Below, piece after piece: positions 26,782 to 35,817 of a stretch of 64,000 nt of DNA. The notes under the pieces were generated by a model. The model made no database searches. It saw nothing but the letters and a program-made list of their open reading frames with translations, and was not told where the DNA came from. A program made the position numbers and the translations under genes. Origin of the DNA: Mycetohabitans endofungorum (lineage in GTDB: Bacteria; Pseudomonadota; Gammaproteobacteria; Burkholderiales; Burkholderiaceae). The stretch is from contig NZ_PRDW01000001.1 of assembly GCF_002927045.1 (NCBI RefSeq), positions 1-64,000 on the forward strand, read 5' to 3'. Numbering within the stretch: position 1 is the stretch's first letter; each line of letters starts with the position of its first letter.

Positions 26782-28947
26782 ATGCCATGGGTTGTATGCA
26801 TGAAATTCACCTTCCTGGATCAGGCGGCGTCGCGTCGCCTGTTCAACGCGCATCTTGTATTGGAAAGCAACCGCTGTCGGCGTTGGGCGCCTTCGGTGTT
26901 TGCCGCAGTGGCGGGCCTGTTGGGAACAGCGAGCGCTTACGCGCAAGCTGATGCGTCGCCGCCTGACGCGCCCTCGGCGGGCGCCGCGTCGGTGCTCGTG
27001 CCGATCGAGGTCATCGCCAATGCGCCGAAGAATCCGCTGGTCGTGGTGACCGATCCGAAGCAGCCGCGCCAGCCGCTGCCCGCGAGCGACGGCGCCGACT
27101 ATCTGAAGACGGTGCCGGGCTTTTCGGCGATCCGCAGCGGCGGCACCAATGCAGACGCGGTGTTTCGCGGCATGTCCGGATCGCGGCTGAGCCTGTTGAG
27201 CAATGGCGCGCCGATGGTGGGTGCCTGTCCGGGCCGCATGGACGCTCCAACCTCGTATATCGCGCCGGAGAGCTACGATAAGGTGACCGTCGTCAAGGGG
27301 CCGCAATCGGTACTCTACGGGCCGGGCGCATCGGCTGGTACGGTGCTGTTCGAGCGCACGACCCGCCGCTTCGACGCGCCGGGCATGCGCTTCGATGGGA
27401 GCCTGGTTGGCGGTTCATTCGGCCGCAACGACCAGAATGTCGACTTAAGCGCGGGCGTGCGCGAAGGCTATGCGCGCGTGATGGCTAATCACGCGCATCA
27501 ACAAGACTATCGCGACGGCAACGGCAAGACGGTGCCATCGCAGTGGGACAAATGGAACGTCGACACGTCACTGGGCTGGACGCCGAACGAGCATACCCGC
27601 ATTGAAGCGAGCGCCGGTACCGGCGACGGCTATGCACGCTACGCCGGCCGCGGCATGGACGGTGCACGGTTTCGTCGCGAAAGCTATGGTTTGCGTGCCG
27701 AGCGCTCGCACCTGGGCGAGGTTCTGGACCGCGTCGAGGCGCAGGTCTACTACAACGATTTCGACCATGTAATGGATAACTTCACGCTGCGCTCGCCGGC
27801 AGGCGGCGGCAGGTCCATGCCGATGGCATCTGAGGTGCGGCGGCGCACGTTCGGCGCTCGCAGCGCCGCGACGCTGCGGTTCACGGACCAGTTCAAGTTG
27901 GTGGCCGGGGTGGATGGGCAGCATCATGCGCTCGGCAACCGGTCGCTGCAGCGGGCCGCCGCCAACGGCAACGGTTCATGGAAGCCGTCGGCAACCTTGT
28001 GGAGCATTGGCGGATTTGGCGAACTGACCTGGTACGCGACGCAGTCTGAGCGGATGGTGACGGGGCTGCGTGTGGACCGCGCTGCGGCACGCGACCGGCG
28101 CGTCAACGTTGGCTCCGGCGCGATGCAAGCGCCGAATCCGACGGCCAACGTACAACGCGAGCGCACTTTGCCTGGCGGCTTCGTGCGTTACGAGCACGAT
28201 CTCGCGACGTTGCCCGCGATGTGGTACGTTGGGATCGGGCATGCCGAGCGTTTCCCGGATTATTGGGAGCTGTTCTCGCCGAAACTGGGTCCGGATGGTT
28301 CGGTTAACGCGTTTTCGTCGTTGCGTCCCGAAAAGACCACACAACTGGATATCGGCGCGCAGTACAGCGACGAGCGCCTTGACGCCTGGGTTTCGGCGTA
28401 TGCTGGCAGCGTGCGGGATTTCATCCTATTCGACTACGTGTCCGGGCCGATGGGGCCGGTCAGTCGCGCGACGCAGGTGGGGGCCCGGACCGTCGGCGGA
28501 GAATTGGGGGCCACATGGCGCGCCACGCCGGCGTGGCGGTTCGAGACCGCGCTCGCGTACGCGTGGGGGCGCAACAATGACACGGGCGGGCCGTTGCCGC
28601 AGATTCCACCGCTGGAGGCGCGCGTTGGCGCGCACTACCAGCACGGGACGTGGTCGGTCGGGGCGCTGTGGCGCATGGTGGCGGCGCAGCGCCGGTACGT
28701 GCCTAATGAAGGAAACGTGGTCGGCAAGGATTTCGGGCCGAGCGCCGGCTTCGGCGTCGTGTCACTGAATGCGCAGTACGCGTTCGGCAAGGCGGCCACG
28801 CTGACGCTGGGCGTGGACAACCTGCTCGACAACGCGTACACCGAGCATCTGAACCTGGCGGGCAACGCGGGCTTTGGCTACCCGGCCAATTCACCGGTAA
28901 TGGAGTCCGGCCGCACGGTATGGTTGCGCCTCGGCGTCAAACTGTAG
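26782..28947 (+). CDS. oprC: TonB-dependent outer-membrane copper receptor (OprC-like)
   Basis: 721 residues. After a signal peptide (about 35-55, ending ASAYAQA) come the plug domain (ADYLKTVPGFSAIRSGG; KVTVVKGPQSVLYGPGAS) and a 22-strand-type barrel ending in the terminal VWLRLGVKL with the hydrophobic-aromatic rhythm of outer-membrane proteins. The copper ligands known for OprC (a CxxxM motif and an HxM motif) are visible as CPGRM (149-153) and HVM (329-331). MDAPTSYIAPESYD is a marker of this subfamily. It takes up copper with TonB energy. ATG 26800 is an alternative start. A bidirectional terminator follows. Confidence 0.92.
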   Translation: MPWVVCMKFTFLDQAASRRLFNAHLVLESNRCRRWAPSVFAAVAGLLGTASAYAQADASPPDAPSAGAASVLVPIEVIANAPKNPLVVVTDPKQPRQPLPASDGADYLKTVPGFSAIRSGGTNADAVFRGMSGSRLSLLSNGAPMVGACPGRMDAPTSYIAPESYDKVTVVKGPQSVLYGPGASAGTVLFERTTRRFDAPGMRFDGSLVGGSFGRNDQNVDLSAGVREGYARVMANHAHQQDYRDGNGKTVPSQWDKWNVDTSLGWTPNEHTRIEASAGTGDGYARYAGRGMDGARFRRESYGLRAERSHLGEVLDRVEAQVYYNDFDHVMDNFTLRSPAGGGRSMPMASEVRRRTFGARSAATLRFTDQFKLVAGVDGQHHALGNRSLQRAAANGNGSWKPSATLWSIGGFGELTWYATQSERMVTGLRVDRAAARDRRVNVGSGAMQAPNPTANVQRERTLPGGFVRYEHDLATLPAMWYVGIGHAERFPDYWELFSPKLGPDGSVNAFSSLRPEKTTQLDIGAQYSDERLDAWVSAYAGSVRDFILFDYVSGPMGPVSRATQVGARTVGGELGATWRATPAWRFETALAYAWGRNNDTGGPLPQIPPLEARVGAHYQHGTWSVGALWRMVAAQRRYVPNEGNVVGKDFGPSAGFGVVSLNAQYAFGKAATLTLGVDNLLDNAYTEHLNLAGNAGFGYPANSPVMESGRTVWLRLGVKL

Positions 28948-28961
28948 CGGCGCAGAAAAAG

Positions 28962-28989
28962 AAAAACCCGGCTCGCAACCGGGTTTTTT
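28962..28989. terminator. Bidirectional terminator between oprC and csp
   Basis: AAAAACCCGG...CCGGGTTTTTT: a 7-bp stem with A-run and T-run on either side, serving both convergent genes. Confidence 0.85.
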
Positions 28990-29017
28990 CTGCTGCACGA
29001 GCAAGCGATTCGAACGA

Positions 29018-29224
29018 TCAGGCTGCCGCCTGAATATTCGAAGCTTGTTTGCCTTTCGGTCCCTGCACGACTTCGAAGCTCACTTTCTGACCTTCTTTGA
29101 GGGTCTTGAAGCCGTTCACCTGGATAGCCGAAAAATGCGCGAACAGATCCTCACCGCCTTCGTCCGGCGTGATGAATCCGTAACCTTTGGTGTCATTGAA
29201 CCATTTGACCGTACCAGTCGCCAT
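29018..29224 (-). CDS. Cold-shock protein (CspA family)
   Basis: 68-residue single OB-fold RNA chaperone with RNP1 KGYGFITP and RNP2 LFAHFSAI; starts [16 protein letters not shown]. The 508-bp gap upstream (29225-29732) is long enough for a structured cold-shock leader but shows no gene. Confidence 0.95.
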   Translation of the reverse strand: MATGTVKWFNDTKGYGFITPDEGGEDLFAHFSAIQVNGFKTLKEGQKVSFEVVQGPKGKQASNIQAAA

Positions 29225-29698
29225 CCTACTTCCCCTGTCACTCTTGCCCTTGCTACACGAGCCCGTTCAAAAAGCTCCATGCCATGCGGCCGGATCCCTC
29301 TAACAAGCTCACCCGGCATTTTTCCTTCGTGCACGACCGAAAAAAGTGCCAGCTTGATTGTTGGTGGTCTAAAAATCAGTGTCAAGAAAATTTTGAAACG
29401 CTCGAAAACCCGTTGTATGGGCCCCCAATGCAGGGCTGCACAACGCGCGATAGTCATCTTGACGTCATATCAACATGCTCTGTCCGATGCCCATGCAGCA
29501 CGGGGGCTTGAAAAGTCGCATAATGCACCGAGATAACCACGGAACGATGTTTGCGCAGGCAAGACCAGCGCAACGCTGTGCGCGTCGCCGCAGGGCGGGC
29601 GATCACCGTTGGCAGGGTGCCGGAGAGGCTGTCGCGCTCTGGTGACGAAAGGATGTGTGCCGCGCCGTATCGGGTGCCCGTTGAGGTTTTTGGCGGGA

Positions 29699-29726
29699 TT
29701 GCTTGCGTGGCCGAGTTGTTTAGAAT
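29699..29726 (+). promoter_or_regulatory. Promoter of clpS-clpA
   Basis: TTGCTT, a 16-bp spacer and TAGAAT; the -10 ends 6 bp before the clpS ATG, so transcription could begin at or next to the start codon. Confidence 0.45.
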
Positions 29727-29732
29727 GGGTGT

Positions 29733-30047
29733 ATGGCCATTATCCCGGACAAGCAGGACGGTACAGTACTGGAGCGGCAGGAGCAAAAGGCCAAGCCGCC
29801 GTCGATGTATCGCGTGGTTTTGCTGAACGACGATTTCACGCCAATGGAATTTGTCGTGATGGTAATACAGCAATACTTCAACAAGGATCGCGATACCGCG
29901 ACGCAGATTATGTTGAAAGTGCATCTCGAGGGGCGCGCAGTTTGCGGGGTCTATACGCGGGACATCGCGTCGACCAAGGTTGAGCTGGTTGTAACGCACG
30001 CGCGGCAAGCGGGACACCCGCTGCAGTGTGTGATGGAGGAAGCATGA
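29733..30047 (+). CDS. clpS: ClpS adaptor protein
   Basis: 104-residue adaptor that delivers N-degron proteins to ClpAP. The N-terminal tail is followed by [17 protein letters not shown] (the binding pocket with NDD and methionine), and [16 protein letters not shown]. It overlaps clpA by 4 bp (ATGA), so the two are translationally coupled. Confidence 0.96.
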   Translation: MAIIPDKQDGTVLERQEQKAKPPSMYRVVLLNDDFTPMEFVVMVIQQYFNKDRDTATQIMLKVHLEGRAVCGVYTRDIASTKVELVVTHARQAGHPLQCVMEEA

Positions 30048-32344
30048 TTGCCCAGGAACTGGAAGTCAGCCTTCATATGGCGTTCATGGAAGCGCGCCAG
30101 GCGAGGCATGAGTTCATCACCGTCGAACACCTGTTGCTCGCGCTGTTGGACAACCCAACGGCGGCGGAGGTGCTTCGCGCGTGCGCCGCGAATATCGAGG
30201 ATCTGCGCCAGAACCTGCGCAACTTCATCCACGATAACACGCCGATCGTGCCGGGGACCGACGACGTCGACACGCAGCCAACGTTGGGCTTCCAACGCGT
30301 GATCCAGCGCGCGATCATGCATGTGCAGTCGACCTCCAGCGGCAAGAAGGAGGTGACCGGCGCGAACGTGTTGGTTGCGATCTTCGGCGAGAAGGACTCG
30401 CACGCGGTGTACTACCTGCAGCAGCAGGGCGTGACCCGGTTGGACGTGGTCAACTTCATTTCGCACGGCATCGCGAAGACCGCGGGGCCGGATGTGGCGA
30501 AGGCTGGTGAGTCGCCGGTCGATAGTGACGATGCCAGCGCGCAGCGGGAAACGCCGCTGGCGCAATTCACGCAAAACCTGAATCAGCAGGCACGCGACGG
30601 CAAGATTGACCCATTGATCGGGCGGGAACCCGAGGTCGAACGGATGGTGCAGGTGCTGTGCCGGCGCCGTAAGAACAATCCTTTGATGGTGGGCGAGGCC
30701 GGCGTGGGCAAGACGGCCATCGTCGAAGGGCTGGCATGGCGGATCGTGCGCGGCGAGGTGCCCGATATCTTGGCGGATGCGCAAGTGTATTCCCTCGACA
30801 TGGGGGCGCTGCTGGCGGGCACGAAGTACCGGGGCGACTTTGAGCAGCGACTCAAGACGGTGCTCAAGGAGTTGAAGGACCGTCCGCACGCGATCCTGTT
30901 CATCGATGAGATCCATACGCTGATTGGCGCGGGCGCCGCCTCGGGCGGCACGCTCGATGCGTCGAACCTGCTCAAGCCGGCGCTGTCCTCTGGCCAACTC
31001 AAGTGCATCGGGGCAACGACCTTCACCGAATTCCGGGGCATCTTCGAAAAGGATGCGGCGTTGTCGCGGCGCTTCCAGAAAATCGACGTGACCGAGCCGA
31101 CGGTCGAGCAGACGGTGGCGATCCTGCGGGGCCTGAAGTCCCGCTTCGAGGAGCACCACGGCGTCAAGTACTCATCCGGCGCGCTGTCGGCGGCGGCCGA
31201 GTTGTCCGCACGGTTCATCACCGACCGACATTTGCCGGACAAGGCGATCGACGTGATCGACGAGGCGGGGGCGGCGCAGCGGATCCTGCCCAGGTCCAAG
31301 CAAAAGAAGACGATCGGCAAGACGGAGATCGAGGACATTATTTCCAAGATCGCGCGGGTGCCGCCGCAAAGTGTGTCGCAGGACGACCGCAGCAAGCTGC
31401 AGACGCTGGACCGTGACCTGAAGAGCGTGGTGTTTGGCCAGGATCCGGCAATCGACGCATTGGCCGCGGCCATCAAGATGGCGCGGGCCGGGCTCGGCAA
31501 GACGGACAAGCCGATCGGTGCGTTCCTGTTCTCCGGGCCGACCGGCGTCGGCAAGACAGAGGTGGCGCGTCAACTGGCCTTTACGCTGGGCATCGAGTTA
31601 CTGCGCTTTGATATGTCCGAATATATGGAGCGCCACGCGGTGAGCCGGCTGATCGGCGCGCCACCCGGATACGTCGGGTTCGATCAGGGCGGGCTGCTGA
31701 CGGAGGCGGTCACGAAGAAGCCGCATTGCGTGCTGCTGCTCGACGAGATCGAAAAGGCGCATCCGGATATTTTTAACGTGCTGCTGCAAGTGATGGACCA
31801 TGGCACGTTGACGGACAACAATGGCCGTAAGTCGGATTTCCGCAACGTCATCATCATCATGACGACGAACGCGGGCGCCGAGGCGATGAACAAGGCGACG
31901 ATCGGATTTACGACGCGTCACGAGACCGGCGACGAGATGGCGGACATCAAGCGGATGTTCACGCCGGAGTTCCGCAACCGGCTCGACGCGATCATCAGCT
32001 TCCGCTCGCTCGATGAGGAAATCATCATGCGTGTGGTCGATAAGTTCCTGATGCAGCTGGAGGATCAGTTGCACGAGAAGAAGGTCGATGCGCTATTCAC
32101 CGACGCGTTGCGCAAGCACTTGGCCAAGCACGGTTTCGACCCGTTAATGGGTGCGCGGCCGATGCAGCGGCTGATCCAAGATACAATCCGCCGCGCGTTG
32201 GCGGACGAACTGCTGTTCGGCAAGTTGATGAATGGTGGGCGCGTGATGGTCGACGTCGATGACAACGACAAGGTGCAGCTCACGTTCGACGAGAACGCGG
32301 CGCCGCGCAATCCGACAAACCCGGAAACGGCCGAAGTCGAGTGA
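30044..32344 (+). CDS. clpA: ATP-dependent Clp protease ATP-binding subunit ClpA
   Basis: 766-residue AAA+ unfoldase. N-domain with two Clp repeats (1-145); D1 with Walker [10 protein letters not shown] (217-225) and Walker [12 protein letters not shown]2 with GPTGVGKTE (about 498) and [11 protein letters not shown]. No middle coiled coil, which separates it from ClpB. The start at ATG 30044 overlaps the clpS stop. A terminator lies 25 bp after the stop. Confidence 0.97.
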   Translation: MIAQELEVSLHMAFMEARQARHEFITVEHLLLALLDNPTAAEVLRACAANIEDLRQNLRNFIHDNTPIVPGTDDVDTQPTLGFQRVIQRAIMHVQSTSSGKKEVTGANVLVAIFGEKDSHAVYYLQQQGVTRLDVVNFISHGIAKTAGPDVAKAGESPVDSDDASAQRETPLAQFTQNLNQQARDGKIDPLIGREPEVERMVQVLCRRRKNNPLMVGEAGVGKTAIVEGLAWRIVRGEVPDILADAQVYSLDMGALLAGTKYRGDFEQRLKTVLKELKDRPHAILFIDEIHTLIGAGAASGGTLDASNLLKPALSSGQLKCIGATTFTEFRGIFEKDAALSRRFQKIDVTEPTVEQTVAILRGLKSRFEEHHGVKYSSGALSAAAELSARFITDRHLPDKAIDVIDEAGAAQRILPRSKQKKTIGKTEIEDIISKIARVPPQSVSQDDRSKLQTLDRDLKSVVFGQDPAIDALAAAIKMARAGLGKTDKPIGAFLFSGPTGVGKTEVARQLAFTLGIELLRFDMSEYMERHAVSRLIGAPPGYVGFDQGGLLTEAVTKKPHCVLLLDEIEKAHPDIFNVLLQVMDHGTLTDNNGRKSDFRNVIIIMTTNAGAEAMNKATIGFTTRHETGDEMADIKRMFTPEFRNRLDAIISFRSLDEEIIMRVVDKFLMQLEDQLHEKKVDALFTDALRKHLAKHGFDPLMGARPMQRLIQDTIRRALADELLFGKLMNGGRVMVDVDDNDKVQLTFDENAAPRNPTNPETAEVE

Positions 32345-32368
32345 CCGCGGCGATCGCGTAATAACATG

Positions 32369-32395
32369 GCGCGGGCCACGTCCCGCGCTTTTTTT
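32369..32395 (+). terminator. Terminator of clpSA
   Basis: A perfect 7-bp stem GCGCGGG/CCCGCGC is followed by seven T residues, just before the convergent dut gene ends at 32401. Confidence 0.88.
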
Positions 32396-32400
32396 GTCGC

Positions 32401-32847
32401 TCAGTGCCGGCCGGTGCTGCCGAAGCCGCCGGCACCGCGTTCGCTGTGCGAGAAATCGTTGACCACGTTGAATTGCACCTGCGCCACCGGTACGACCACG
32501 AGTTGCGCGAGCCGCTCCATCGGGTTCAGCGTGAACGCGGTCCCGCCGCGGTTCCACGTGGAGATCATCAACTGGCCCTGGTAATCGGAATCGATCAATC
32601 CTACCAGGTTGCCGAGCACGATGCCGTGCTTGTGGCCCAATCCGGAGCGCGGCAAGATCAATGCCGCATAACCTGGCGTACCGATATGAATGGCCAGGCC
32701 GGTCGGCACCAGCGCGGTGGCGCCCGGTTGCAGAACCAGCGGTTCGTCGAGGCAGGCGCGCAGGTCCAGACCGGCGCTGCCGGCAGTGGCATAGGCCGGC
32801 AGGGCGTCCTGCATGCGCGGGTCGAGAATCTTTAGGTCGATGTTCAT
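32401..32847 (-). CDS. dut: Deoxyuridine 5'-triphosphate nucleotidohydrolase
   Basis: dUTPase, 148 residues, trimeric type. The five motifs are visible: [27 protein letters not shown], the RLAQLV region and the flexible tail [13 protein letters not shown]. Start at ATG 32847; a TTG one codon earlier is not needed. The stop lies just outside the clpA terminator. Confidence 0.96.
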   Translation of the reverse strand: MNIDLKILDPRMQDALPAYATAGSAGLDLRACLDEPLVLQPGATALVPTGLAIHIGTPGYAALILPRSGLGHKHGIVLGNLVGLIDSDYQGQLMISTWNRGGTAFTLNPMERLAQLVVVPVAQVQFNVVNDFSHSERGAGGFGSTGRH

Positions 32848-32965
32848 CAATCAGTCGGTAGTGGGAGTAGCGGGGCGTGCTGGCATCGTGACATGCCCTA
32901 TGACATGCCGCCGCGGTGCCGGTGCGGTACGACGCGATGGTACGACAAGCACGCAAAAGACTCGA

Positions 32966-33985
32966 TTATGCCGTCTTGGGCGTTTGCGCGGCCAGATCGA
33001 ATGCCTGCGCAAGCAATTCATACGAACGCAGGCGCGCCTTGTAGCTGGCTGCGACGGTTAGCACAATCAACTCGTCGGCGTTGAACTGCTGCTGAATCTC
33101 CAGCATACGCGGTACCACCGACTCTGGTGTGCCGATGATGCTGCGCGGTCGTTCACGCTCGATGATGAGCCGTTCGCGTTCGCCATATGTCTGCTCGAGT
33201 GCTTGCTCAACGGTCGGGATCGGTTCGTTCAAACCATACGCCATTTGCACGCGGCGCAGATCGACGGCCTTTTCCAGCGCGCCGGCCTGTTGCTCGGTAT
33301 CCGCGCAAATCACAAAAACCGCGGCGGCCAAATAGGGGTGAGTTTCAAACCCGGGTTTGAATTGCGTCCGGTACGCTTGCGCAACCGTGTGGCCGAAGAA
33401 CGCGTTGATGAAGTGCGCGAACGCAAACCGGATGCCGAGTTGCGCGGCCAGCGCACCGCCGAAGTCGCTCGATCCGAGTACCCACAACTGCGGCCGCGTT
33501 GCGACATGGGGTTGCAGCAGCACGTCTTGTGCGAGCGAGTCCTCGGCGAGTTGCCCGCGAAACAGCCCGGACAGTTCGGTCACTTGCTGCGGGAAAAACT
33601 CGCCACGATTATACGAACCGGACGCGACGGCCTGCGCGGTGCGCATATCGCCGCCGGGCGCGCGGCCTACAGCCAGATCGACCCGCCCGGGGAACAACGC
33701 CTCGAGCATCATGAACTGCTCAGCGACCTTGAACGCACTATAGTAGGGCAGCATGATGCCGCCCGAGCCGATTCGGATGCGTTGCGTAACGCTGCCCAGG
33801 CGTGCGAGCATCACTTCCGGTGCGGGATTCGCCACCGAGCGCAAGCCGTGATGCTCCGCGCACCAGAAGCGGGTATAGCCCAGTTGGTCGGCAAGCTGCA
33901 CGAGTTCGACGGTGGCGGCAATGGCATCGGCGACCGAATGGCCGTCGATCACCGGCGTTTGATCGAGTACTGACAGTCGAGTCAT
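32966..33985 (-). CDS. LLM-class (luciferase-like) flavin oxidoreductase, MsnO8-like
   Basis: 339 residues of the bacterial-luciferase-like TIM barrel. Starts MTRLSVLDQTPVIDG; FWCAEHHGLRSVANPAPEV, RIGSGGIMLPYYSAFKVAEQF and FPGRVDLAVGRAPGGD are classic of this class, which uses FMN or F420. Substrate unknown. Start at ATG 33985 because the upstream extension is arginine-rich and non-homologous. Confidence 0.9.
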   Translation of the reverse strand: MTRLSVLDQTPVIDGHSVADAIAATVELVQLADQLGYTRFWCAEHHGLRSVANPAPEVMLARLGSVTQRIRIGSGGIMLPYYSAFKVAEQFMMLEALFPGRVDLAVGRAPGGDMRTAQAVASGSYNRGEFFPQQVTELSGLFRGQLAEDSLAQDVLLQPHVATRPQLWVLGSSDFGGALAAQLGIRFAFAHFINAFFGHTVAQAYRTQFKPGFETHPYLAAAVFVICADTEQQAGALEKAVDLRRVQMAYGLNEPIPTVEQALEQTYGERERLIIERERPRSIIGTPESVVPRMLEIQQQFNADELIVLTVAASYKARLRSYELLAQAFDLAAQTPKTA

Positions 33986-34049
33986 ATGAGGACCGGAGAG
34001 CGTGCCGTACGTGTGGCGAGCCGAGGGGCGACGTGCGCGCGGGCGTGAT

Positions 34050-35252
34050 TTACGCGAAAAGACTGCCCGGCACGCGCTGCGCAATCTCGTCGACCAACGT
34101 GCGCGCGAGTGATTGTTTGTCCGCGCGCGGCAACGGTGTCGAGCCAATTGTGTCGAATAGTACGACTTCGTTGTCATCCTTGCCGAATGTCTTCGGCCCC
34201 AGGTTGCCAATCAGCAGCGGGACGTTCTTGCGCCGCCGCTTCGCTTCACCGTTCACGCCAAGCTCGCCGCTTTCCGCCGCGAAACCGACGCAGTAAGGCG
34301 GCGAGGGCAACGCGGCGACACTGGCGAGGATATCCGGGTTCTCGACGAAGTCCAGCGGTGGCGCCGGCTGACCGGCGGCCTTCTTCAGCTTGTGATCGGA
34401 CACCTGAGTGGCACGCCAGTCGGCGACCGCGGCAACGGCGATGAAAATGTCGGTGTCGGCGATGGTCGCCATGACCGCATCGTACATTTGCTGCGCGGTC
34501 TGTACGTCCTCCCGGCTCACGCCCCACGGCGTGGCGAGCGAGACCGGGCCGGCGATCAGGTGCACGCGCGCACCGGCCTGCGCCGCGGCGCGCGCGAGCG
34601 CGAATCCCATCTTGCCGCTCGAACGATTGGTGATGCCGCGGACCGGATCGATCGGCTCAAAAGTGGGACCCGCCGTGATCAGTACGCGCTGTCCCGCCAG
34701 CTTCTTCGGCTGAAAGAATGCGACGATGGCCTCGTACACCGCTGCGGGTTCGAGCATGCGGCCGTCGCCGATCTCGCCGCAAGCCTGTGGGCCGGCATCC
34801 GGGCCGAGCACTGTGATGCCATCCGCGCGCAACTGGGCGACGTTGCGTTGCGTCGCGGGGTTTTGCCACATCTGGCGGTTCATCGCCGGCACGACCAGCA
34901 ACGGGCAGTCACGCGCCACGACCAGCGTGGACAAGAGATCGTCGCACAGCCCATTGGCTAGCTTGGCGATGAAGTCAGTCGATGCGGGAGCGATCACGAT
35001 CGCGTCCGCGCGGCGCGACAGGTCGATGTGTGGCATGTTGTTATCGATCCGTGCATCCCACTGGCTGGTGTAGACCGGATGGCCGGACAGTGCCTGCATC
35101 GTGACCGGCGTGATGAATTGCGTGGCCGCTTCCGTCATCGCCACTTGGACGGTGGCGCCGGCTTGGGTCAGCATGCGCGTAAGCTCGGCCGACTTGTAGC
35201 AGGCGATGCCGCCTGTCAGTCCAAGCACCAGATGTTTGCCCGCAAGATCCAT
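34050..35252 (-). CDS. coaBC: Bifunctional phosphopantothenoylcysteine decarboxylase/synthetase
   Basis: 400 residues with two steps of CoA synthesis. The CoaC half (1-190) has GGIACYKSAEL, the HIDLS histidine, PAMNRQMW and the substrate-lid ACGEIGDGRM. The CoaB half has ITAGPTFEPIDPVRGITNRSSGKMG and the lysine segment DHKLKKAAG. It sits 58 bp after lspA in the ileS-lspA-coaBC series. Confidence 0.97.
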   Translation of the reverse strand: MDLAGKHLVLGLTGGIACYKSAELTRMLTQAGATVQVAMTEAATQFITPVTMQALSGHPVYTSQWDARIDNNMPHIDLSRRADAIVIAPASTDFIAKLANGLCDDLLSTLVVARDCPLLVVPAMNRQMWQNPATQRNVAQLRADGITVLGPDAGPQACGEIGDGRMLEPAAVYEAIVAFFQPKKLAGQRVLITAGPTFEPIDPVRGITNRSSGKMGFALARAAAQAGARVHLIAGPVSLATPWGVSREDVQTAQQMYDAVMATIADTDIFIAVAAVADWRATQVSDHKLKKAAGQPAPPLDFVENPDILASVAALPSPPYCVGFAAESGELGVNGEAKRRRKNVPLLIGNLGPKTFGKDDNEVVLFDTIGSTPLPRADKQSLARTLVDEIAQRVPGSLFA

Positions 35253-35310
35253 ATCGTTCCTTCCGCTATTGCGTGTGTCCAGTGCCGGGATTGTCTCCCG
35301 ATCTAGGTTT

Positions 35311-35817
35311 TCAGCGCACCGCGCGCACGCGCCTAAGCTCGTCGAGCACTAGCAGCATCGCACCAATCGTGATGCCGCTGTCGGCAATGTTGAACGCCGG
35401 CCAATGCCAGCCGCCGACGTGAAAATCAAGGAAGTCGATCACATGGCCGTGCACCAGCCGGTCAATGACGTTGCCTAGCGCGCCGCCGAGAATCAATGCC
35501 AGAGCGGTGCAAAATAGTTTCTGCCCGCTGTGGCGCTTGAGCAACCAGGTGATCACCAGCGCGGCGACGATGCCCAATGCGGTGAATGCCCAGCGCTGCC
35601 AGCCACCGGCAGTCGCCAGAAAACTGAACGCGGCACCACGGTTGTAGATCAGCAGCAAATTGAAGAATGACGCAACCGGATGCGGGTCGCCGTACACGAA
35701 CAGACGCAACACCGCGATTTTGGACAATTGGTCAAGCAAGATCACGATCAACGACATGCCCAGCCATGGCATGAGCGTTGCCGAACGGGCGGCGTTGCTA
35801 GATGAGGTCTTCGCCAT
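35311..35817 (-). CDS. lspA: Lipoprotein signal peptidase II
   Basis: 168-residue inner-membrane aspartyl protease that cleaves prolipoproteins. Four hydrophobic segments; the catalytic aspartates lie in [16 protein letters not shown] and [11 protein letters not shown]. Its ATG follows the ileS stop directly (zero spacing), as in the common ileS-lspA operon. Confidence 0.97.
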   Translation of the reverse strand: MAKTSSSNAARSATLMPWLGMSLIVILLDQLSKIAVLRLFVYGDPHPVASFFNLLLIYNRGAAFSFLATAGGWQRWAFTALGIVAALVITWLLKRHSGQKLFCTALALILGGALGNVIDRLVHGHVIDFLDFHVGGWHWPAFNIADSGITIGAMLLVLDELRRVRAVR

